Positions 1 to 5,633 of a stretch of DNA of 12,870 bases are shown piece after piece. Both the position numbers and the translations under genes were made by a program. This stretch comes from Methanomicrobiales archaeon (lineage in GTDB: Archaea; Halobacteriota; Methanomicrobia; Methanomicrobiales; Methanospirillaceae). Each line of letters opens with the position of its first letter. Position 1 is the stretch's first letter. The stretch is from positions 1 through 12,870 of the forward strand of contig JAAEES010000024.1 of the NCBI GenBank assembly GCA_013415575.1, in the 5' to 3' direction. Under the pieces are notes generated by a model. That model searched no databases. It saw only the letters and a list, made by a program, of their open reading frames with translations, and was not told the origin of the DNA.

Positions 1-412
1 GCTTCCGGATACCCTCATTGCCGAAGTGCGGTCCCTTGAAGTGCCGGATGTATTCCGCGGGCAGGGTGGCATCGATGAGCCGGAGGTTCAAAAGCGCTTT
101 CATCCCGAAGATGTTCCCGGCAATCCCGCTCAGCAACTGGGGGGCGTTCCCTTCGTCCCACAGGGCGAGCGGGTACGATATTTTCACGTAATTTCCATCG
201 ATCTCAAAGACGGTAGCCTGGAGATCCCGCATGCGGGGGGGGAGGGTGTGGAGGGTTGTCCAGGTTCCCGTGGAGCTCTCTGAGGCAATCCTCCCGGCAG
301 CTTCCTCGCGGCTGATGCCTTCGGCCGGCTCAAAATAATAGAGACAGATGATCTCATCTTGTTCCGGCTCGTACCTAAGATCGACAAAATCCATGTACCA
401 GTCTATTGCCAT
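1..412 (-). CDS. rbcL: RuBisCO large subunit, form III (archaeal), N-terminal part
   Basis: This is the 5' end of a ribulose-1,5-bisphosphate carboxylase large-subunit gene that runs leftwards off the window; 137 residues are visible. The N-terminal domain carries the E-S-S-T-G-T-W motif at residues 45-51, equivalent to spinach Glu60, Thr65 and Trp66. The active-site Asn of GNIFGMK (residue 100, spinach Asn123) is followed by ALLNLRL. The start MAIDWYMDFVDLRYEP is typical of archaeal form III. Form III enzymes turn ribulose-1,5-bisphosphate plus CO2 into 3-phosphoglycerate, in the AMP/nucleoside salvage pathway or, in some Methanomicrobiales, a phosphoribulokinase-linked pathway; the window cannot tell which. 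An AGGT lies 7 bases before the ATG. The gene is divergent from the ammonium transporter. Family assignment is firm; form III rather than IV rests on the intact catalytic residues and the archaeal setting. Confidence 0.93.
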   Translation of the reverse strand, partial: MAIDWYMDFVDLRYEPEQDEIICLYYFEPAEGISREEAAGRIASESSTGTWTTLHTLPPRMRDLQATVFEIDGNYVKISYPLALWDEGNAPQLLSGIAGNIFGMKALLNLRLIDATLPAEYIRHFKGPHFGNEGIRK

Positions 413-428
413 GGGACATACCTGTACC

Positions 429-440
429 GTATAAAGCAGA
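429..440 (-). promoter_or_regulatory. Putative TATA box of the RuBisCO gene
   Basis: Read on the minus strand, this is TGCTTTATACGG, a good archaeal TATA element. Its centre lies only about 22 bases before the RuBisCO ATG at 412. With the usual 25-27 base distance from TATA box to transcription start, the transcript would begin at or near the start codon, so it could be leaderless. An AGGT in the same interval argues for a short leader instead. This is inference from consensus only. Confidence 0.45.
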
Positions 441-597
441 TGAATGGTAAAAGGTATTGCCGGGGACAGTAATCATTCGATCTCAACGGGATGGGCAAAT
501 CAGTACACTTTTTTCGTTCTTCCGCTGTTGGGCTCATATCCACATGCCGGAGAGAAATCAAATCCCATGGTTCCAGATTGGCAAATCAAATCATATG

Positions 598-608
598 CTT
601 TATAAATG
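598..608 (+). promoter_or_regulatory. TATA box of the ammonium transporter gene
   Basis: CTTTATAAATG is a near-consensus archaeal TATA box inside an AT-rich patch of the 290-base spacer between the divergent genes. Transcription would start around 628-634, giving a leader of about 70 bases before the ATG at 703. A GGAA-containing dyad (611-628) lies directly downstream, where an archaeal repressor could block polymerase. The rest of the spacer (441-590) shows no gene; its short open frames lack ribosome binding sites and recognisable sequence. Confidence 0.6.
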
Positions 609-702
609 CTGGAACATAAATTCTTTCCATGCTAACTGTATTTCTGAATAGTAATCCCGGGAAACAACACGAGTTTCTTGCTGGTAATCCGGAGGCAATA
701 TA

Positions 703-1899
703 ATGGCTGCTGACGGTGCAACGATTGCCTGGCTGCTGTGTGCCACGGCGCTGGTCATGCTGATGACTCCAGGGGTGGGCTTTTTCTACGGAGGGCTGGT
801 GCGGAAGAAGAACTTCATCTCAATGGTCGCCCTCTCCTTCATCACCTTTGCCCTGGTGACCATCCAGTGGGTTGTCTTCGGCTATTCACTCGCCTTTGGC
901 GGGGATATGGGCGGAGTGGTAGGAAATCTTGATTTTATCGGGCTGAACAATGTGCCTTTTGAATCGGCTGGAGCGTACCCCCCGCTCCTCTTCATGATCT
1001 TCCAGCTCACCTTCGCAGCAGTGACCATGGCCATCGTTACTTCAGGTATTGCCGAACGGATCAAGCTTTCCGCTTTCCTCCTATTTGCTCTCGTCTGGGT
1101 CACCATTATCTACTCGCCTGTAGCGCACTGGGTCTGGGGTGGGGGCTGGCTCGCAGGGATGGGCTTTCTTGATTTTGCTGGCGGTGCTGTTGTTCATATA
1201 TCGGCCGGATTTGCGGCGCTTGCTCTAGCCGTGGTTATCGGCAAACGGGCGGGATTTGGAGAATATTCGATGGATCCGCACAATATCCCCATGACGCTGC
1301 TCGGGGCTGCCTTGCTCTGGTTTGGATGGTTCGGCTTCAACGGTGGCAGCGCCCTTGCTGCAAACGGTCTTGCCGTTCAGGCCATCGTGGTGACCAACAT
1401 CTCCGCAGCATCCGGGGCCCTGGCCTGGCTGTTCATCTCCTGGATGAGGGGTATGCCGAGCTCGATCGGTATAGTGAGTGGAGCGGTCGCTGGTCTTGGT
1501 GCAATCACCCCCGCAGCCGGTTATGTCACCCCGATGACCGGGATTATCATCGGTTCTGTGGCATCGATCCTCTGCTACTATGCCATACTCTGGCGGATCC
1601 GAAAGAAGATGGACGAGAGCCTGGACGCTTGGGCAGTGCACGGCGTGGGAGGCCTCTGGGGAACAATCTCGGTGGGCATCTTTGCTGTGGCGTCGGTAAA
1701 TGGCGCCTCAGGGTTGATCGAAGGTAATGTGGATCTCTTCCTCACCCAGGTGTTCGGGGCCCTCGTGGTCATGGTGTTCGTGTTTACGGTGACCTATGCC
1801 CTGGCATGGCTCGTCAACAGGATGATCGGGCTCCGGGTTTCAGAGACCGAGGAGTACGTGGGGCTTGACCTCTCTCAGCACGGAGAGCGGGCATACTGA
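703..1899 (+). CDS. amt: Ammonium transporter, Amt/MEP/Rh family
   Basis: A 398-residue inner-membrane channel for ammonium uptake, expected to work as a trimer with about 11 transmembrane helices. Family hallmarks are all present: TPGVGFFYGGLVRKKN near the N terminus, F104 and F212 (E. coli AmtB Phe107 and Phe215), W145 (Trp148), D157 in DFAGGAVVHISAG (Asp160), and the twin histidines H165 and H313 (His168, His318). The C-terminal tail ending in YVGLDLSQHGE is the usual PII-contacting tail. The start is decided by GGAGG at 691-695, 7 bases before the ATG. The frame begins directly at helix 1, with no cleaved signal peptide. Unlike most amt genes it is not followed by glnK; the next gene is a tiny cysteine-rich protein. 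A strong TATA box and a candidate repressor site upstream suggest nitrogen control. Family assignment is very secure. Confidence 0.97.
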   Translation: MAADGATIAWLLCATALVMLMTPGVGFFYGGLVRKKNFISMVALSFITFALVTIQWVVFGYSLAFGGDMGGVVGNLDFIGLNNVPFESAGAYPPLLFMIFQLTFAAVTMAIVTSGIAERIKLSAFLLFALVWVTIIYSPVAHWVWGGGWLAGMGFLDFAGGAVVHISAGFAALALAVVIGKRAGFGEYSMDPHNIPMTLLGAALLWFGWFGFNGGSALAANGLAVQAIVVTNISAASGALAWLFISWMRGMPSSIGIVSGAVAGLGAITPAAGYVTPMTGIIIGSVASILCYYAILWRIRKKMDESLDAWAVHGVGGLWGTISVGIFAVASVNGASGLIEGNVDLFLTQVFGALVVMVFVFTVTYALAWLVNRMIGLRVSETEEYVGLDLSQHGERAY

Positions 1900-1928
1900 A
1901 CAGACTGCCTCTTGCCTCATTCCCAGTT

Positions 1929-1938
1929 CTTTTTATCC
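1929..1938 (+). promoter_or_regulatory. Putative promoter element (or amt terminator) before the cysteine-rich mini-gene
   Basis: TCTTTTTATC lies about 30 bases after the amt stop and 31-40 bases before the ATG at 1969. It could be a TATA element giving a very short leader, or the oligo-T stretch that ends the amt transcript. Sequence alone cannot separate the two. Confidence 0.3.
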
Positions 1939-1968
1939 GGGCCATCCTATGACCCCGTGGTGATCTCA

Positions 1969-2127
1969 ATGCCAAATGGAGGACCCGGGATGGGGATGCA
2001 GCGGAGGGGTATGCCACCCGAAGCATGCATCTGCCCGAACTGCAAGAAAGAATATCCGAAAACACGGGGGGTTCCCTGCCGGAGCCAGAACTGTCCGGAC
2101 TGTAATATACCCCTCATGGGAAAATAA
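1969..2127 (+). CDS. Small cysteine-rich metal-binding protein (52 aa)
   Basis: A 52-residue protein. Its N terminus is rich in Gly and Met (MPNGGPGMGMQRRGMPP), followed by a compact cysteine domain with Cys at 20, 22, 25, 37, 42 and 45. The paired CPNC (22-25) and CPDC (42-45) knuckles look like a zinc ribbon; C20 and C37 are extra, so a different metal site is possible. The ATG at 1969 is chosen because GGTGA lies at 1959-1963, 5 bases upstream; the frame is open back to 1912 but that extension has no such site. Small proteins of this style (Gly/Met-rich start, two CPxC knuckles, a GVPC motif) are familiar to me from methanogens as uncharacterised proteins, but I cannot name a family. It follows amt by 69 bases; no functional link is shown. 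Confidence 0.75.
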   Translation: MPNGGPGMGMQRRGMPPEACICPNCKKEYPKTRGVPCRSQNCPDCNIPLMGK

Positions 2128-2173
2128 CCTCTTTAAAACCTAAATCTGATTCTGCTACCCCGCTTATATCACT

Positions 2174-2205
2174 GATCAAGGATGTGGTAAACCGAATCCC
2201 TGATC
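2174..2205. repeat. Inverted repeat between convergent genes
   Basis: GATCAAGGAT (2174-2183) pairs with ATCCCTGATC (2196-2205), 9 of 10 positions, and the loop contains a further GGT/ACC pair. It lies between the ends of the mini-gene (2127) and the permease (2224), so it may mark the transcription boundary. No T-run directly follows the hairpin on either strand. Confidence 0.4.
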
Positions 2206-2212
2206 CTGTCCG

Positions 2213-2223
2213 GAAAAAATAAA
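2213..2223 (-). terminator. Oligo-T terminator after the ABC operon
   Basis: On the minus strand the stop codon at 2226-2224 is followed at once by TTTATTTTTTCC. A T-rich run just after the last gene of an operon is the usual archaeal termination signal. Confidence 0.45.
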
Positions 2224-3425
2224 TTATTCCGCCCGCAGCGCCTCAATCGGGTCAAGGTTTGAGGCCTTCCATGCGGGATACACTCCTGATACCACACAGA
2301 TGATAACTCCGATGAGCATTGCGGAGGGCACATAGATGAGGCTGGCAGGGGCGAGGAAATACTCCGTACTACCGACCATCGCAAGAACAACCACCCAGCC
2401 GATTGCGACGCTCATCGCTGCTCCGATCACTGCCCCGATAATTCCGAGGATTCCCGCCTCATAGATGAACATCTTCCGGATCTCTGTCCTCTGGGTACCG
2501 ATGCTCCGGAGAATTCCGATCTCCCGGATCCGCTGAAGATGGAGACCGCCGCCACAAGAAGCGAGATCCCGGCAATAGCCATCACAAACGTGGTCATCGT
2601 CCCGAGAGTGGAGGTGATGCTCTCGAGCATGCGGCTGCTGTCCTGGACAGAGACCTGTTCCTCTTTCTTGTTCAGCTGATCCACAATCTCGGTACTGACG
2701 GTTTCGGCATCGTTGATATCATCAAGAATGATATTGACCTGGCCGTACTCACCTTCACCGCCGTACATGCCGATAAACAGCTTTTCGCCCCCGATGATTG
2801 CCGAGTCGGTATTCAGATCCATGGACATTCCCCTCTCTTCGATGATCCCTACAACACGAACAGTAGTTGTCGGCCCTTCGTCCGAATCACCGATATCGAT
2901 CTTGCTTCCGATCTTCAGATCAAAGCGTTCGGCAAGGGACGGTCCGATGATAACCGAACTCGTGCTCTTCGGGTATGCACCATCAGACAGCGTCAAAATT
3001 GCAGGAATCACATCTGGATCAAGCCCATAGATGGTCGATCTCCGCAAATTGTCGCCAACCTCAATCGTGTCGGATTCGGAATAGAGGGCATATACCGTCC
3101 CGTATTTTGAAGCAATCCGCTCGATATCCCTGAACTGATCCTCTGTCACCAGATCTTCCCCGCTACCGGACCGTCCTGATCCCCCGGGTCCTCCCACGCC
3201 CGGCATGCCTCCGCCACTCTCCCCTCCGGACGCCTTTACGACCAGGATATTTCCCATGGACGACAGTTCTTCGGTGACAGAAAGAGTCATGTTCGCACCC
3301 ATCATCCCCATAGTGGCAATTGCGACAACCCCGATAACAATTCCGAGTGCGGCGAGGACTGACCTGAGGAAGTGAAGCCTGATACTCCGGACCGAGAGCT
3401 GGAAGATGATATCCTTCTGTTTCAT
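2224..3425 (-). pseudogene. ABC transporter permease, MacB/FtsX-like, frameshifted
   Basis: A MacB-type permease split over two reading frames. Part one (3425 to 2535, 297 residues) has the N-terminal amphipathic stretch and helix 1 (LRSVLAALGIVIGVVAIATM), a Gly/Ser-rich linker (residues 66-90), the extracellular MacB_PCD domain, and helix 2 ending VAAVSIF. In this frame the following residues are nonsense to 2427. Part two (2532 to the stop at 2224) resumes in another frame with RIREIGILRSIGTQRTEIRK, two more helices and the typical end YPAWKASNLDPIEALRAE. The stretch normally between SIF and RIREIG (like N-x-M-x-x-S-V-T-E) is absent, consistent with a 25-base deletion near 2533. Restored, the protein would be about 408 residues, normal for the family. 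The start ATG overlaps the ATPase stop (ATGA). It is a real pseudogene or a sequence error; as read, helices 3 and 4 are lost. Confidence 0.85.
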
Positions 3426-4096
3426 GTGATCCTCCCGTCCCTGATGACGATCGTCCGTTTCGCATATTCAGCCACGGCAGGATCATGGGTGACCATGAGT
3501 ACCGTCCGGCCCTGCCGGTTCAGGTCTGCAATCATCTCCATGATCTGCCCTCCGGTCACCGAGTCAAGGTTCCCGGTCGGCTCATCGCAGAGGAGGATCC
3601 GGGGGTCGTTCACCAGCGCCCGGGCGACGGCTATCCGCTGCTGCTGGCCTCCCGAGAGCTCCGGCGGTTTGTGAGCCGCAAGAGCCTTGTCGATCCCCAT
3701 CATGGCGAGCAATCCGGAGACATGGCCGGTATCATCCGGCTTCCGGTGCTTCATCAGGTAGGGATATTCCACATTTTCGTAAGCTGTCAGGAGAGGGATG
3801 AGGTTGAATTTCTGGAAGATGTAGCCGATGGTGTTCAGGCGCAACCCGGTCAGTTCGTGGTCGTCCATTTCCCGGGTGTTCTTTCCTGCGATGAACAGGT
3901 CGCCTGAGGTCGGGCGATCAAGGCAACCGAGCTGGTTAAGGAGCGTAGACTTCCCTGAACCCGATGGTCCCATGATGGCCACGAACTCCCCCTCCCGGAT
4001 AATCAGCGAGACCCGGTCGAGGGCCACGACATCTCCGGATGGCAGAGGGTAGATTTTACTGACCTCCAGGAGTTCGATGAGCGGCCTGCTGTTCAT
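3422..4096 (-). CDS. ABC transporter ATP-binding protein, MacB/LolD-like
   Basis: A 224-residue cytoplasmic ATPase of the MacB/LolD/YknY subfamily, which powers an FtsX-fold permease by moving its extracellular part rather than by classic substrate translocation. Visible motifs are Walker A GPSGSGKS (43-50), Q-loop FQKFN (94-98), signature LSGGQQQR (147-154), Walker B ILLCDEP (167-173) with D-loop GNLD, and switch His204 in VTHD. All catalytic residues are intact. The ATG at 4096 fits the usual N terminus (MNSRPLIELLEVSKIY) and has GGTG 9 bases upstream. An in-frame ATG at 4117 overlaps the stop of the preceding gene (ATGA) and would add seven residues, so coupled initiation there is also possible. 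Its stop overlaps the permease start in the same ATGA manner. It sits between the COG1361 protein and the broken permease, so it may lack a working partner. Confidence 0.93.
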   Translation of the reverse strand: MNSRPLIELLEVSKIYPLPSGDVVALDRVSLIIREGEFVAIMGPSGSGKSTLLNQLGCLDRPTSGDLFIAGKNTREMDDHELTGLRLNTIGYIFQKFNLIPLLTAYENVEYPYLMKHRKPDDTGHVSGLLAMMGIDKALAAHKPPELSGGQQQRIAVARALVNDPRILLCDEPTGNLDSVTGGQIMEMIADLNRQGRTVLMVTHDPAVAEYAKRTIVIRDGRIT

Positions 4097-4113
4097 TTCC
4101 TCACACACCGGGT

Positions 4114-5385
4114 TCATTTCCTGAACCGGTCCCGAAGCCTTCTGATGCAGCCTTTTCGCCAGATCACGATGCCTGCAATGCACACTCCGATGATGGCAAC
4201 GATCTCCAGGACCGGAACCTGTGAGATACCACTCCCGAACATTCCGAAGCCCCCGGGCCTTCGGTTGCTTCCCGGAGCGACTGCAGCATTCTGTGAGGGG
4301 GGCGATGATGATGACTGTACCGGATTTCGCAGGGAGATCTGGAGAGTCTCTTTCGACACCATACCGTCGTCATCCCGGTACTCGATGAGGAGCGGGACTG
4401 ATGTTGCCCCTGCGGCGGTGCAGGTGACTTCAAACGACGAGAAGTCATCCGGCTCGAGAGCCCCGATGACGTATACCGGGTTCGGGTCAGCCGGTTGTGC
4501 CGGGGATCCAACGGTGACGATGACTGATTTTGCGTCCTTGAGCCCGGCATTGGTGACATCCCCGCTGATGGTGATGGTCGTCCCCGACTGCACGACCTCG
4601 ATACTGTTTACCACCAGTTCCGCGGATACTTTCCGGTCACCGGTGGTTGCCGGCAGGGAAAGCGTCGTCCGGTGTTCATTCGGTCCGTTCCGATAGGCGA
4701 CCTCGAAGAACATCTCGGTGGCCTGTTCAACCGTAACTTCGAAGGTCACCTGTTTCTCCACATCGGGCTGGAGGGTACCTATGAACAGGGCACTCTGGGT
4801 AGTGGTGATCCCCTGTCCGTGCGGCACGATAGTTACGCTGCTGACCTGGTTATCGCGGGCATTTCCCACCGAGAGGGTGATTGTGTCCTTCTCTCCCGGA
4901 GAGAATGTGGAAGGTGCATCCATGACCGAGACGACGATGCCGGAATCATCGACCCGTATCGGGACCGGGTACCGCATGCTCCCGGCGCTGGTGAAATCAA
5001 CGTAGAAGATCGGGAAGTACGTCCCATCCTGCACGTCTGCTTCCAACAGGAAGGTGAACTCAAGCGAGTTTCCGGCACCAAGCGACCCTACCTTGTCATA
5101 GGTCTGGTAGTTGACTACCGTGATATCATCAGAGAGCAGTTCCACCCGGTCAATCGATACGGGCTCTGCTCCATTGTTGGTTATCCGGACCTTCAGGGTC
5201 CCGGTATCGTCCTGCATAAAGATCTCAGGATTCAGCTGTACATCGGTGATCGCGATCTGTGCAGTAGTCGTCCCCGCGTCCGTAGCGGCTGAAACCGGTG
5301 ATAACAATACGGGCGATACGATGAGAAGAATAAGGAAGACCGGAAATAGTCTGGTAATAGCTGGTCGTTTTGCCTGCATAATCAT
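4114..5385 (-). CDS. Secreted membrane-anchored COG1361-type protein, ABC transporter partner
   Basis: A 423-residue exported protein. Residues 1-33 form a signal peptide (basic MIMQAKRPAITR, hydrophobic core, then SPVSA before ATDAG). The body looks like consecutive beta-sandwich, CARDB/NEW3-like domains: stretches such as TGTLKVRITNNGAEPVSIDR, an FSPGEKDTITLSV segment, and a third repeat with ISGDVTNAGLKDAKS. A Ser/Pro/Gly-rich linker (about 353-387) leads to one membrane helix (about 390-410) and a basic tail KGCIRRLRDRFRK inside the cell. This layout matches archaeal COG1361 'S-layer domain' proteins, often encoded with MacB-like ABC genes as here. I infer a role on the outer face, perhaps in substrate or surface-layer handling. 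It is the first gene of the operon. An alternative ATG lies two codons downstream. CCTT at 5387-5390 (AAGG on the coding strand) is the ribosome site. Confidence 0.85.
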   Translation of the reverse strand: MIMQAKRPAITRLFPVFLILLIVSPVLLSPVSAATDAGTTTAQIAITDVQLNPEIFMQDDTGTLKVRITNNGAEPVSIDRVELLSDDITVVNYQTYDKVGSLGAGNSLEFTFLLEADVQDGTYFPIFYVDFTSAGSMRYPVPIRVDDSGIVVSVMDAPSTFSPGEKDTITLSVGNARDNQVSSVTIVPHGQGITTTQSALFIGTLQPDVEKQVTFEVTVEQATEMFFEVAYRNGPNEHRTTLSLPATTGDRKVSAELVVNSIEVVQSGTTITISGDVTNAGLKDAKSVIVTVGSPAQPADPNPVYVIGALEPDDFSSFEVTCTAAGATSVPLLIEYRDDDGMVSKETLQISLRNPVQSSSSPPSQNAAVAPGSNRRPGGFGMFGSGISQVPVLEIVAIIGVCIAGIVIWRKGCIRRLRDRFRK

Positions 5386-5402
5386 GCCTTTATTTATGTT
5401 TG

Positions 5403-5434
5403 TATAGTATTTATGACATTTAGTAATAAAAGTT
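5403..5434 (-). promoter_or_regulatory. AT-rich promoter region of the COG1361-ABC operon
   Basis: Read on the minus strand, this segment holds CTTTTATTACT (5434-5424) and CATAAATACTATA (5415-5403), both usable as archaeal TATA elements. The first would place transcription start near 5400, giving a leader of about 16 bases. The interval 5435-5600 beyond it shows no gene, only short inverted repeats such as TCCAG/CTGGA at 5462-5476. Confidence 0.45.
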
Positions 5435-5603
5435 TAACTTTGACGACCAGTATCCACCATGTTCCAGAGCTCCTGGAATTTCCTTTGAGTTTCTTTCCTT
5501 CCTCAGAGTCACCAGAATCTGGTTGTATCTCATCGTTTGAAAAAAGTCTTCACACCGGTTCACGGTGATCCGGAATTTTATCTCAGCACCCGGCCTGTAT
5601 GCA

Positions 5604-5633
5604 GGAGGATTTATTCACCGTTCATGATCCTCC
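5604..5633 (-). repeat. Inverted repeat at the end of the P-type ATPase gene
   Basis: GGAGGAT (5604-5610) and ATCCTCC (5627-5633) form a perfect 7-base stem around a 16-base loop spanning the ATPase stop codon (5624-5622). It could be a 3'-end hairpin, but no T-run follows on the minus strand. Confidence 0.25.

Noticed and set aside
457..651. Plus-strand open frame of 64 residues in the amt upstream spacer
   Set aside because: No ribosome site, no recognisable sequence, and it runs through the amt TATA box.
1225..1727. Open frames of about 135 residues on both strands inside amt
   Set aside because: They overlap a secure ammonium transporter gene and have His/Gly/Arg-rich sequence typical of shadow frames.
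5435..5603. Possible small RNA or tRNA in the spacer between the COG1361 and P-type ATPase genes
   Set aside because: Only short isolated dyads (such as CCAGAATCTGG at 5511-5521) are present; no cloverleaf or T-loop sequence is visible.
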